Positions 8,162 to 16,351 of a DNA stretch of 38,394 bases are shown piece by piece. A program made the translations under genes and the position numbers. The stretch lies in NCBI GenBank assembly GCA_025964615.1, contig JAOPYM010000182.1, forward strand, positions 1 to 38,394, given 5' to 3'. How positions within the stretch are numbered: the stretch's first letter is position 1; each line of letters starts with the position of its first letter. Source of the DNA: Actinomycetes bacterium. Its GTDB lineage: Bacteria > Actinomycetota > Actinomycetes > Streptosporangiales > Streptosporangiaceae. The notes under the pieces are model-generated. The model was not told the origin of the DNA. It saw only the letters and a list, made by a program, of their open reading frames with translations, and made no database searches.

Positions 8162-9346
8162 ATGAACCTCCGGGAGCGCTACGACGCCGCCACCGCCGAC
8201 CTCGAGGCCCCCTTCGCGATCGTCGACCTGGACGCCTTCCGCGCCAACGCCGCCGATCTGCTCCGGCGCGCCAAGGGCAAGCCGATCCGGGTGGCCAGCA
8301 AGTCGGTGCGCTGCCGCCCGCTCCTCGACGCGGTCCTCGCCATGGACGGCTTCGAGGGCATCATGGCGTTCACCCTCGCCGAAGCGCTCTGGCTCGCCAC
8401 CGAGCGCACCAGTGACGACATCCTGGTCGCCTACCCCACGGTCGACCGTACCGCGCTCGCCGAGCTGGCCGCCGACGCGCACGCCTGCGCCACCATCACC
8501 GTCATGGTCGATTCCGTCGAGCACCTCGACCTGCTCACCAAGATCGCCGACGCCCACCCCATCAGGGTGTGCATCGACATCGACGCCGCCTACCGGGCCC
8601 TCGGCGGGAAGGTCAGGGTCGGCGCCCGCCGCTCCCCTGTCGTCACCCCCTGGCAGGCCGCCGAGCTGGCCAAGGAGGTCCTCAAGCGCCCCGCGCTCAA
8701 GCTCGTCGGCCTGATGGCGTACGAGTCCCAGATCGCCGGCGTCGGCGACAACCCGCCCGGCAAGCCCGCCATGGCCCGCGCGATCCGCATCCTGCAGGGC
8801 CGCTCCCGGCTCGAGCTGGCCCGCCGCCGCAACGCCATCGTCAAGGCCGTACAGGCCGTGGCCGAGCTGGAGTTCGTCAACGGCGGCGGCACCGGCAGCG
8901 TCGAGACCACCGCCAGGGAGAGGGCCGTCACCGAGGTGGCCGCCGGCTCCGGGCTCTACCAGCCGCATCTGTTCGACTACTACACCAACTTCACCGGACG
9001 GCCCGCCGCGCTGTTCGCGCTCCCGATCGTCCGGCGCCCAGGCCCCGGCGTCGTCACCGCGCTCGGCGGCGGCTACCTGGCCTCCGGTCCCGGCGACAAG
9101 ATCAGGCTGCCCCGGCCGTACCTCCCCGAAGGGCTCTCCTACGACCCGCAGGAGGGCGCGGGCGAGGTGCAGACACCGCTCCTCGGCGCCGTCACCGACC
9201 AGCTCCGCATCGGCGACCGGGTCTGGTTTCGGCACACCAAGGCCGGCGAGCTCTGCGAACGCTTCGACGCGCTGCATTTGGTCGAGGGCGACCGTGTCGT
9301 CCAGACCGTTCCCACCTATCGTGGGGAGGGCAAAACCTTCCTCTGA
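8162..9346 (+). CDS. PLP-dependent amino acid deaminase/aldolase-like protein (alanine racemase fold)
   Basis: 394 residues. The N-terminal barrel has the fold-type III pattern: AIVDLDAFRANAADLLRRA, then VASKSVRC with Lys47 as the expected pyridoxal phosphate Schiff-base lysine. Relatives are annotated D-threonine aldolase or D-serine deaminase-like; the C-terminal half (FVNGGGTGSVETT, then a DSD1/beta-domain-like region) fits these better than alanine racemase. The reaction is therefore probably cleavage or deamination of a D- or hydroxy-amino acid, cytosolic. A short gap after the ABC operon with a repeat between them makes it the first gene of a separate unit with the SIMPL, kinase and glycosidase genes. 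The -10-like CAGGCT lies six bases before the ATG. Confidence 0.8.
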   Translation: MNLRERYDAATADLEAPFAIVDLDAFRANAADLLRRAKGKPIRVASKSVRCRPLLDAVLAMDGFEGIMAFTLAEALWLATERTSDDILVAYPTVDRTALAELAADAHACATITVMVDSVEHLDLLTKIADAHPIRVCIDIDAAYRALGGKVRVGARRSPVVTPWQAAELAKEVLKRPALKLVGLMAYESQIAGVGDNPPGKPAMARAIRILQGRSRLELARRRNAIVKAVQAVAELEFVNGGGTGSVETTARERAVTEVAAGSGLYQPHLFDYYTNFTGRPAALFALPIVRRPGPGVVTALGGGYLASGPGDKIRLPRPYLPEGLSYDPQEGAGEVQTPLLGAVTDQLRIGDRVWFRHTKAGELCERFDALHLVEGDRVVQTVPTYRGEGKTFL

Positions 9347-9356
9347 AGGGAGCCCC

Positions 9357-10022
9357 ATGTCGGAGCCGGTGATCAGCGTTCGCGGCGAGGCCGTGCTCGA
9401 GGTCGAACCGGAGATCGCGCGGCTCAGCGTCCGCGTCGAGTCCAAGGACCCCGACCGCCGCAAGGTCCTGGACCGGCTCACCGCCCGCAACGCGGAATGC
9501 CTCGATCTGATCAAGTCCTACGGGGACGCGGTCGAACGGATCGAGACATCCCGGATCTCCGTCGTCCCCGTGCTCAAGTACCGCAAGCGGGACGAGAACG
9601 TCCAGCATTACCAGGGATCCACCTGGATCCGGCTGACCGTCGGCGACTTCGCCGTGCTCGGCGAACTGGTGACCAGGCTCGCCAACCTGGAACTGACCGC
9701 CGTCGACGGGCCGTACTGGGAGCTTCGCCCGAGCAGCGACGTGTATCGGCGGGCCCGCGAGCAGGCCGTGCACGAGGCGCTCAACCGGGCCCGCGCGTAT
9801 GCCGACGCGCTCGGCTGCAGGCTCACCGGGCTGGTCGAACTTGCCGACTCGGGGATGGGCCCGCACGACTCGATGCGGCCGCAGGCAACGCGCTACGCGC
9901 TGATGGCCTCGGCGCCGAGTGCGGGCGGCGAACCGCAGCCCATCGAGCTCGAACCCGAGACGCAGGTGGTCAGTGCGACCGTGGAGGCCCGCTTCACCGC
10001 CAGCGCCCCGGAGTCCCTGTGA
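9357..10022 (+). CDS. SIMPL (DUF541) domain protein
   Basis: 221 residues from ATG 9357, preceded by GAAGGGAG. It starts directly with ISVRGEAVLEVEPEIARLSV, the conserved opening strand pattern of SIMPL/DUF541 proteins, and continues with the YRRAREQAVHEALNRARAYA helix typical of the family. Unlike many SIMPL proteins it has no signal peptide, so it should be cytosolic. Family members have been linked to stress and receptor signalling in various organisms but have no general biochemical role. It overlaps the downstream kinase by four bases (GTGA), so co-expression with the kinase and glycosidase is expected. Confidence 0.85.
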   Translation: MSEPVISVRGEAVLEVEPEIARLSVRVESKDPDRRKVLDRLTARNAECLDLIKSYGDAVERIETSRISVVPVLKYRKRDENVQHYQGSTWIRLTVGDFAVLGELVTRLANLELTAVDGPYWELRPSSDVYRRAREQAVHEALNRARAYADALGCRLTGLVELADSGMGPHDSMRPQATRYALMASAPSAGGEPQPIELEPETQVVSATVEARFTASAPESL

Positions 10023-11086
10023 CCCTCGAAGACCCCTGCGCCGAACGGGCCCTGGCCGGAGAGCTGCTGCACACCGGCGGCGGGCTCGACGTCTTCCTGA
10101 CCGGCCAGGTCTTCATGGACATGATCTTCACGGGACTGCCGTTCATGCCCCCGCCCGGCACCGAGCTGATCACCGGCGGCCTCGGCTCGGCCCCCGGCGG
10201 CGTCGCCAACATCGCCGTCGCGATGAGCCGCCTCGGCCTGCGGGTCGGGCTCGCCGCCGCCGTCGGCGACGACCTGTTCGGCGCCTACCTGTGGCGTACC
10301 CTGCAGGAACAGGAGGGCGTCGACCTGCGCTGGTCCCGCCAGGTGACCGGCTGGCCCACCCCGGTCACGGTCTCACTGGCGTACGACTCGGACCGCAGCA
10401 TGATCACCTACGCGCCGCCACCGCCCATCGACCTGGCGGGCCTGGTCGATGCGCCGCCCCGCGCCAGGACCTGCCTGGTCGGCCTCGACACCCCCATCCC
10501 CGGCTGGGCCCTGGAGATGCGGCGCAACGGCGCCACAGTCTTCGCGGACGTGAGCTGGGACCCCACCGAGGCCTGGTCGGGGGACGTCCTGGACCGGCTC
10601 GCGGACGTGGACGTCTTCCTGCCCAACGCCGTCGAGGCCATGGCGTACACCTCCACGGCCACCCCCGAGGACGCCCTTGAAGCACTCGCCCCGCGCTGCC
10701 GCACCGTCGTGGTCAAGTGCGGCGGGCGGGGCGCCATCGCCGGCGAGGACGGGGTACGGGCAGCCGCCCCCGCACTGCCGGTGACCGCGCTCGACCCGAC
10801 CGGGGCGGGCGACGTGTTCGCAGCGGGCTTCGTCTTCGGTACCCTCGCGGACTGGCCCCTCGAACAGCGGCTGCGCTTCGCCAACCTCTGCGCCGGACTG
10901 TCCGTACGGCACTACAGCGGGTCCCTCGGTGCCCCCTGCTGGGGCGAGATCGCCGCCTTCGGGGAGACCGCGGAGGTGCCGCCGGAGACACTGGAGGAGT
11001 ACGCCTTCATCGTCCCGTACATCCCCGACACCGACCTCGCCACCGACTCCGTCACCCGCGCCGAGCCCACCCTGAGGAACGCATGA
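10019..11086 (+). CDS. PfkB-family carbohydrate kinase
   Basis: 355 residues from GTG 10019, which overlaps the SIMPL stop. The two PfkB signatures are present: a glycine-rich N-terminal block GGLGSAPGGVANIAVAMSRL, and the C-terminal DPTGAGDVFAAGF with the catalytic Asp and anion hole. It should phosphorylate a sugar or nucleoside hydroxyl with ATP in the cytosol. Its stop overlaps the start of the GH4 gene (ATGA), a very tight coupling. Because GH4 enzymes often need phosphorylated glycosides and no phosphotransferase system is in the window, the kinase may make the substrate of the next enzyme (inference). Confidence 0.9.
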   Translation: MTLEDPCAERALAGELLHTGGGLDVFLTGQVFMDMIFTGLPFMPPPGTELITGGLGSAPGGVANIAVAMSRLGLRVGLAAAVGDDLFGAYLWRTLQEQEGVDLRWSRQVTGWPTPVTVSLAYDSDRSMITYAPPPPIDLAGLVDAPPRARTCLVGLDTPIPGWALEMRRNGATVFADVSWDPTEAWSGDVLDRLADVDVFLPNAVEAMAYTSTATPEDALEALAPRCRTVVVKCGGRGAIAGEDGVRAAAPALPVTALDPTGAGDVFAAGFVFGTLADWPLEQRLRFANLCAGLSVRHYSGSLGAPCWGEIAAFGETAEVPPETLEEYAFIVPYIPDTDLATDSVTRAEPTLRNA

Positions 11087-12357
11087 GCACCAGGATCGCG
11101 ATCATCGGGGCGGGCAGCGGCTACATGCCCGGGGTGATCCGGGGACTGCTGCACCGGGCCGCCGACCTCCGGGGCGTGGAACTGTCGTTCTACGATCCGG
11201 ACGGTGACCACCTCGCGCTGATGGCCCGCCTCGCCACGGCCATGTTCGCCGCGCGGGACGCCGATCTCACCGTCGTCGCGCACACCGACCTGAAGGCCGC
11301 GCTGGACGGCGCCTCCTGCGTCTTCACCACCTTCCGGCCCGGCGGGATGACGGCCCGGCACCTGGACGAGTCGATCCCGCTGTCGTACGGCGTGGTGGGG
11401 CAGGAGACCGCGGGGCCCGGCGGATTCCTGATGGCCTGCCGCTCCGTGCCCGTACTCCTGGAGATCGCCCGGCTGGCCGATCCCGGCGCATGGATCGTCA
11501 ACTACACCAACCCCACCAGCATCGTCACCGACGCGGTCGCCCGGCACACCGACGCGAAGATCATCGGGCTCTGCGACCAGTACATCGGGGACACCGAGAT
11601 GTGGGCGGACCTCCTCGGCCTGCCCTTCGACAGGCTGGAGGCCGACTGGATCGGGCTCAACCACGCCACTTGGGCCACCCGGCTCCGGCTCGACGGCACC
11701 GAGCTCGACCTGACCTCGGCGCTGGACGGCCTGGAGATCCCCGACGGTGGAGCCACCCCCTGGCGGGACCCGTCCCGGATGGCCTCGCTGGCCAAGGCCC
11801 TGGGCCTGCTGCCCAACTCCTACGCCAAGTACTACTTCTTCCACGACCAGGTCGTCGGAGAACTGCGGGACAAGGGCACCACCCGGGCCCAGGACATCCT
11901 CGCCATGCTGCCCGCCTATTACTCCCAGATCGCCGCAGAGGCCGCGAAACGGGAGCCCGACCCGAACCGGGACCGTGGCGGCGGCGAGCACGGCGAGTTC
12001 GCGATCGACGTCATCTGCGCCCTGCTGCGCGACGAACGCCGCCGGTTCATCGTCAATACCCGCAACGACGGCGCGATCTCGTCACTCGACGCGGACGCCA
12101 CCGTCGAGGTACCCGCCCTGGTCGGCCGCTCCGGACCCGTACCACTGGTGATGGGGCCGCTGCCCGGGTCGGTGCGCGGCCTCACCCAGGCCATCCAGTC
12201 CTACGAGCGGCTGGCCGCCGACGCCGCCGCGACCGGCTCACGGCGGACCGCGCTGCAGGCCCTGATGGCCCACCCGTTCATCCGGAACAAGGAGACCGCC
12301 GAGCAGATCCTGCACGACGGTCTCGCGGCCCACGCCGCCTATCTACCGCAGTTCTGA
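11083..12357 (+). CDS. GH4 family glycosidase, 6-phospho-beta-glucosidase-like
   Basis: 424 residues. The N-terminal Rossmann segment IAIIGAGSGYMPGVIRGLL binds NAD, as in GH4 enzymes, which hydrolyse glycosides by a redox mechanism. The NPTS motif (VNYTNPTSIVTDAV), a metal-site Cys in IIGLCDQYIG, and the metal-site His in IGLNHATWATRL are all in the right order. GH4 enzymes include 6-phospho-alpha/beta-glucosidases, alpha-galactosidases and glucuronidases; the 6-phospho-beta group fits best but is not proven. The Cys is followed by Asp-Gln, which differs from the commoner Cys-Asn/His and may matter for specificity. It is last in its operon and is followed by a family B repeat. Confidence 0.88.
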   Translation: MSTRIAIIGAGSGYMPGVIRGLLHRAADLRGVELSFYDPDGDHLALMARLATAMFAARDADLTVVAHTDLKAALDGASCVFTTFRPGGMTARHLDESIPLSYGVVGQETAGPGGFLMACRSVPVLLEIARLADPGAWIVNYTNPTSIVTDAVARHTDAKIIGLCDQYIGDTEMWADLLGLPFDRLEADWIGLNHATWATRLRLDGTELDLTSALDGLEIPDGGATPWRDPSRMASLAKALGLLPNSYAKYYFFHDQVVGELRDKGTTRAQDILAMLPAYYSQIAAEAAKREPDPNRDRGGGEHGEFAIDVICALLRDERRRFIVNTRNDGAISSLDADATVEVPALVGRSGPVPLVMGPLPGSVRGLTQAIQSYERLAADAAATGSRRTALQALMAHPFIRNKETAEQILHDGLAAHAAYLPQF

Positions 12358-12359
12358 CC

Positions 12360-12416
12360 TGCTGGCTCGCTCCGCTCGCGGTGCTCGGGCCTTGACGCGC
12401 GGCCTTCCCTCGTCAC
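12360..12416. repeat. family B intergenic repeat, partial copy 1 (inverted)
   Basis: The segment GGGCCTTGACGCGC followed by TTCCCTCGTCACT is the reverse complement of the right half of the family B repeat seen at 38241-38315. It fills the gap between two convergent genes and is GC-rich enough to fold. A GCTCGCTCCGCTCGCGG stretch precedes it. Confidence 0.7.
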
Positions 12417-12718
12417 TAGCGGCGCCTGCGTCCCCACAGGACGAGCACCGTCGCCGCGAGGGCGACACCGGCGCCCACCATGATGGCTTTGTTGCGGCGC
12501 GCGATGGCCCGCGGGTCCTCCCGGTCGACGGGCCCCACGATCGTCCCGACCGCGGCCGTCACCTGCGCGGCCTCCTCCTTCAGCCGCGCGACGCCCCTGG
12601 ATGCCACATTCCGCGGGCTGACCCGCTCGGCGAGCGCGTCGATCGTGCGCGCCAGCTCATCGCGGGTACGCTCGATCTCCCGCTCCAGCGACTCGGGGTC
12701 GCGGGCTCTGTCGGCCAT
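12416..12718 (-). CDS. DUF3618 small membrane-associated protein
   Basis: 100 residues. The N-terminal ESLEREIERTRDELARTIDA and LAERVSPRNVA blocks are the DUF3618 signature, forming an amphipathic, coiled-coil-like stretch. A single C-terminal membrane helix (IMVGAGVALAATVLVLWG) ends in RRRR, so the protein is probably tail-anchored with its N-terminus in the cytosol. Its function is unknown. AAGGA lies before the ATG. It diverges from the peroxiredoxin gene; I recall this pairing from other actinobacteria, but that cannot be verified here. Confidence 0.85.
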   Translation of the reverse strand: MADRARDPESLEREIERTRDELARTIDALAERVSPRNVASRGVARLKEEAAQVTAAVGTIVGPVDREDPRAIARRNKAIMVGAGVALAATVLVLWGRRRR

Positions 12719-12855
12719 GGACGTGTCCTTATCGTTTGCGGACCGTGTATCTGATCAGAGTGTTTCAGGACCTTACCCCGTACGTCGTGCCCGGGTACCG
12801 TCGGCGCGGCCGACCCGATGTACGGTGGATGCACCATTACCGGAAGGATCTTCCT

Positions 12856-13323
12856 GTGACCGAGCGGCTGCAGCCTGGCGACGTGGCCCCCGACTTCACC
12901 CTCCCCGACGCCGACGGCAACGCGGTGTCGCTGTCGTCGCTGCGCGGCAGGCGGGTGATCCTGTACTTCTATCCGGCGGCCATGACCCCCGGGTGCACCA
13001 AGGAGTCGGTGGACTTCCAGGAGGCCCTGCCGGAGCTCGCCTCCGCCGGGACCGAGGTCATCGGCATCTCCCCGGACAAGGAGCCAAAGCTGGCCAAGTT
13101 CCGGGAGCGCGACGGGCTCACCTTTCCGCTGCTGTCCGACCCGGACACCAAGGTGCTCCAGGCGTACGCGGCGTACGGCGAGAAGATGCTCTACGGCAAG
13201 ACCACCGTGGGCGTCATCCGCTCGACCTTCCTCATCGACGCGGACGGCAAGATCGAGAAGGCCTACTACAACGTGAAGGCGACGGGGCACGTAGCCCGCC
13301 TCCGCAAGGACCTCGGCCTGTAG
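12856..13323 (+). CDS. bcp: Bcp/PrxQ-type peroxiredoxin, single cysteine
   Basis: 155 residues from GTG 12856, with GGAAGGA seven bases upstream; the open frame extends further 5' but the family N-terminus (LQPGDVAPDFTLPDADG) begins here. It has the thioredoxin-like peroxiredoxin fold with the peroxidatic Cys47 in TPGCTKES. In E. coli Bcp the resolving Cys lies five residues later; here that position is Val52, and no other cysteine occurs in the protein, so it should work as a one-Cys enzyme resolved by an external thiol. It reduces hydroperoxides in the cytosol. A TACGGT -10-like box lies about 30 nt before the start. Confidence 0.9.
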   Translation: MTERLQPGDVAPDFTLPDADGNAVSLSSLRGRRVILYFYPAAMTPGCTKESVDFQEALPELASAGTEVIGISPDKEPKLAKFRERDGLTFPLLSDPDTKVLQAYAAYGEKMLYGKTTVGVIRSTFLIDADGKIEKAYYNVKATGHVARLRKDLGL

Positions 13324-13390
13324 CGCCATCAACCTCTTGGCGATGACGCCGTCCAAGGTACTAGGCTGTCGAGGCACTGGGAAGTGCACT

Positions 13391-13476
13391 GCGGGCGTGG
13401 CGTAACGGCAGCCGCGATAGGTTTAGGTCCTATTGGTGGAAACACCGTGGGGGTTCGAATCCCCCCGTCCGTACCA
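13391..13476 (+). tRNA. tRNA-Leu, anticodon UAG
   Basis: A class II tRNA of 86 nt including an encoded CCA. The acceptor stem GCGGGCG pairs with CGTCCGT (two G-U pairs). The anticodon stem ATAGG/CCTAT encloses the loop TTTAGGT, giving anticodon TAG. A long variable arm (GGTG GAAA CACC) and the T arm GGGGG TTCGAAT CCCCC follow. The long variable arm and anticodon agree on leucine. Confidence 0.95.
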
Positions 13477-13613
13477 TTGTTCGTCCAAGGGCCCGGTCTT
13501 GATGAGTAATTCCCGGGTCACCATCTGAAAAAGAAGTCGGTGCGGAGGGCAAGTGCCTGACGTAAGGTGGAGGGACTCGGCTTGACCCGCTGACGATCCC
13601 CCCCGGACAGCGT

Positions 13614-14480
13614 ATGGACTCCTGGTTCGCGCGTCGGCCGGTTCGCGACATGCGACCCGGAGAGCACGCCGGGCTGGCCTACGCCACTCGCGAGGAGCGC
13701 GATCACATTGTCGGCGCGTTCGTGCGGTACGGGCTGAGCGCCGCACACAAGGTCATTTACGTGAGCGATGCACAGGCGGGCGAACTGCCCGGTCTCGACG
13801 ACATCGACCCCCTGCCGTACCTGGAAAATGGACGGCTGCGGCTGCTGGGCAGCGCCCGCGCGTGCCTGACCGGCGGGGTCTTCGACCCGGACCGGCTGTA
13901 CGGCACGCTCAGCAGTGAGATCACCCGTGCGCAGGCCGAGGGGCACCGCGACATCCGGGTGACCCTCGACTCGTCCTGGGTGCTCGAACAGCCGGGGGGC
14001 TTCGACCGGCTGCTCGCCTGCGAACGGATGTTCGGCGAGGCGTTCACCCCGAGCACGACCGTCATGGCGGTCTGCCAGATCGACGCGGCGGCCTGTTCGA
14101 GGGAGCAGCTCCAGGCGCTGGGCGAGGTGCACAAGGTGGTCGCGGTGCCCGATCCGCAGTTCGAGGACCCGGTGCTGCGGATCACCCCGACCTTCCAGCC
14201 GTGCGGGCTTCTGCTCGACGGCGAGATCGACGCGTCCCGGCACGCGATCTTCACCGAGGCGCTGTGGTCAGTGGCGCAGGACGAACGCGAGGTCCATCTG
14301 GATCTGGCGCAGTTGCGTTTCATCGATCTGGGAGGGCTCCGGATGCTGGCCGAGTTCGCGGTGGGCCGGGCCGAGCGGGGCCCACTCGTACTGGATCATG
14401 TGCCCTCGCAGCTCCGGAATGTCATGGAGATCGTGGGCTGGCATCTGCTGCCCGGGCTGCGGCTTGGTGAGGTCGCATGA
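13614..14480 (+). CDS. MEDS-STAS protein, anti-anti-sigma-like (copy 1)
   Basis: 288 residues. Residues ~8-175 look like a MEDS domain (DcmR-like sensory domain): RPGEHAGLAYATREERDHIV, then VIYVSDA, and a C-terminal TVMAVCQIDAAACSREQL. Residues ~195-285 form a STAS domain (GLLLDGEIDASRHAIF, then VHLDLAQLRFIDLGGLRML). In SpoIIAA/RsbV-type antagonists the loop DSSG carries the phosphorylated Ser; here it reads D238-L-G-G, so that Ser is absent. The ATG at 14477 of the next gene overlaps its stop. It would bind the partner HATPase protein in a partner switch, perhaps gated by a small ligand at MEDS in place of phosphorylation (inference). Confidence 0.82.
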   Translation: MDSWFARRPVRDMRPGEHAGLAYATREERDHIVGAFVRYGLSAAHKVIYVSDAQAGELPGLDDIDPLPYLENGRLRLLGSARACLTGGVFDPDRLYGTLSSEITRAQAEGHRDIRVTLDSSWVLEQPGGFDRLLACERMFGEAFTPSTTVMAVCQIDAAACSREQLQALGEVHKVVAVPDPQFEDPVLRITPTFQPCGLLLDGEIDASRHAIFTEALWSVAQDEREVHLDLAQLRFIDLGGLRMLAEFAVGRAERGPLVLDHVPSQLRNVMEIVGWHLLPGLRLGEVA

Positions 14481-15388
14481 ACCACGAGGTGCTGCCGTAC
14501 CGGGCCACAAGGGACTTCCTGTCCGGTGCTCTGCCGTTTCTGCGCGCGGGGGTGCGCGGCGGTGAGACGGTGCTGGCGGCGACCGGCCCCGGCAACCTCT
14601 CGCTGCTGCGTGACGGGCTCGGCGGGGACGCGGCCGGGGTCGACTTCGTGGAGGCCACCGAGTTCTACCAGCATCCGGCCCGTACCCTCGCCAAGTGTGT
14701 GAAGGCGGCCGACGAGCTGGCCCGCCGCGGACAGCGGTTGCGGCTGCTCGGCGAGCCGATCTGGTGTGAGCGCTCACCGCTGGAGGTGGCGGAGTGGCAG
14801 CGGGCCGAGGCCATCGTCAACATCGCGTTCGCGGGCACCGGTGCGTCCATTCTGTGCCCCTATGACCTGACACTGCCGCTGCCGATCCTCGACGGTGCGC
14901 GCCGTACCCATCCAAGGACGGTCTTCGGCGCCAACGGCGGCTACGTGGATCCCTGGTCGTACCTCTCGGCCTTCGACCACCGGCCGCTGCCGCCGGCGCC
15001 GGAGTCCGCGGAGTCGCTGCGGGTCGACATGGCCGACCTGTTCTGGCTGCGCGCGTTCGTGGCGGAGTACGGGCGGGGGGCGGGACTGGGTGACACGCAG
15101 ATTCAGGGACTGCTGATGTCGGTCACGGAGGTGGCCACCAACGCACTGCGGCACGGAACCCCGCCGGTCGTGCTCAGGTTGTGGACCGAACCCGGGGATC
15201 TCATATGTGAGGTGAACGATGGTGGACAGTGGAGTCCGCAGCCCGGTGTCGGCTCTGTCCCCCCGGAGACGGGTGCGCCCGGCCGTTTCGGTCTGTGGGC
15301 CGTACGGCTGCTCTGTTCGATCGTGCAGGTCCGGACCGGGAGTGCCGGGACGACGATCCGGATGCGACTACCCGCGGCCGTTGTGTGA
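14477..15388 (+). CDS. MEDS-HATPase protein, anti-sigma-like kinase (copy 1)
   Basis: 303 residues. The first ~165 are a MEDS-like region (GALPFLRAGVRGGETVLAAT, GEPIWCERSPLEVAEWQRAE, ASILCPYD). Residues ~180-300 are a GHKL/HATPase domain: the N-box SVTEVATNALRHGTPP with Glu218 and Asn222, the D-box VNDGGQW, and the G-box GRFGLWAVRLL. This arrangement is that of SpoIIAB/RsbW-type anti-sigma kinases. Catalytic Glu and Mg-binding Asn are kept, so ATP binding is expected. It is coupled to the preceding STAS gene by a 4-nt overlap. Its sigma factor or other target is not in the window. Confidence 0.82.
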   Translation: MNHEVLPYRATRDFLSGALPFLRAGVRGGETVLAATGPGNLSLLRDGLGGDAAGVDFVEATEFYQHPARTLAKCVKAADELARRGQRLRLLGEPIWCERSPLEVAEWQRAEAIVNIAFAGTGASILCPYDLTLPLPILDGARRTHPRTVFGANGGYVDPWSYLSAFDHRPLPPAPESAESLRVDMADLFWLRAFVAEYGRGAGLGDTQIQGLLMSVTEVATNALRHGTPPVVLRLWTEPGDLICEVNDGGQWSPQPGVGSVPPETGAPGRFGLWAVRLLCSIVQVRTGSAGTTIRMRLPAAVV

Positions 15389-15475
15389 CATACCGAAAGC
15401 GCACTTCGCTCCCGCAAACCGCACACGGCGACGTAGCCTGGTCAGATCTGTCGGTACGGCGGCGGACGGGACACG

Positions 15476-16351
15476 GTGAACTTCTACGAACGGCCTGTCA
15501 GCGAGCTGCGTCCAGGAGATCATGCCTGGCTGGCCTACACGAACAACGAGGAGCAGGCGACGATCGTCGGCGACTTCGTGTACGACGGGCTGAGAACCCA
15601 GGAGAAGGTCGTCTACGTCACCGACTCGCGCCCACATGAACTGCCCGGGATGCTCTCCCGGTTCGGCATCGACCCGACACCGTTCGCCGAGGTCGGGCAG
15701 CTCCGCCTGATCACCCTGGAGCAGTCCTGCCTCACCCGTGGCCGTTTCGACCCGGATCGGCTGCTCACCACCCTCGACCGCGAGGTCGACGTGGCATTCG
15801 ACCAGGGGTTCCGGGCCGTCAGGCTGACGGCCGACCTCAGCTGGGCGCTGCGCCAACCGGGCGGCGCGGATCTGATGCTCGGCTGCGAGCACCGCTTCGA
15901 CGCGGCCGTCGGGGCGAGCACCATGGCGCTGGCCATCTGCCAGCTGGACCGCGGCCAGTGCTCTCCCGAGGAGCTGGCCGCGCTCCGCGACAAGCACGAG
16001 GTCCTCGTGGAAGTGAACCCGGAGTTCGACGACGGCGTCCTCAAGATCACTCGTACGTTCCGCCCGCTCGGCCTGCGGCTTGAGGGCGAGCTGGACGGGG
16101 TCCGGCACGCGGTGTTCGCGGACACGCTCACCAATATCGTCCCCAGGGCCCAGAAGATCCATCTGGACTTCAAGCGGCTCGACTTCATCGACCTGGGCGC
16201 GCTGAACCTGCTCGCGACCTGGGCGATGCGAATGCCAGGCGGTTACGGCCTGGTCCTGGACAACCTGCCGCCCGACGTGGCGGACGTGATCGACATGCTG
16301 GGCTGGCACCGATTCCCTGGGCTCTCCCGCGGTCAAGGGGAGCAGCAGTGA
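15476..16351 (+). CDS. MEDS-STAS protein, anti-anti-sigma-like (copy 2)
   Basis: 291 residues from GTG 15476. It parallels the gene at 13614 throughout: RPGDHAWLAYTNNEEQATIV, VVYVTDS, a Cys-containing TMALAICQLDRGQCSPEEL stretch, then the STAS domain from ~200 (GLRLEGELDGVRHAVF, IHLDFKRLDFIDLGALNLL). Like copy 1 it has Leu-Gly-Ala after Asp239 where the phosphorylatable Ser of classical antagonists would be, so the loss is shared by both copies. The 87-nt gap upstream contains GTAGCCT, a possible -10, so the second pair may have its own promoter. It overlaps the next gene by four bases. Confidence 0.82.
   Translation: MNFYERPVSELRPGDHAWLAYTNNEEQATIVGDFVYDGLRTQEKVVYVTDSRPHELPGMLSRFGIDPTPFAEVGQLRLITLEQSCLTRGRFDPDRLLTTLDREVDVAFDQGFRAVRLTADLSWALRQPGGADLMLGCEHRFDAAVGASTMALAICQLDRGQCSPEELAALRDKHEVLVEVNPEFDDGVLKITRTFRPLGLRLEGELDGVRHAVFADTLTNIVPRAQKIHLDFKRLDFIDLGALNLLATWAMRMPGGYGLVLDNLPPDVADVIDMLGWHRFPGLSRGQGEQQ

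Noticed and set aside
12736-12855. Longer start for the peroxiredoxin
   Set aside because: The family N-terminus begins after GTG 12856, which has GGAAGGA at the right distance; the extension would also cover a probable -10 box.
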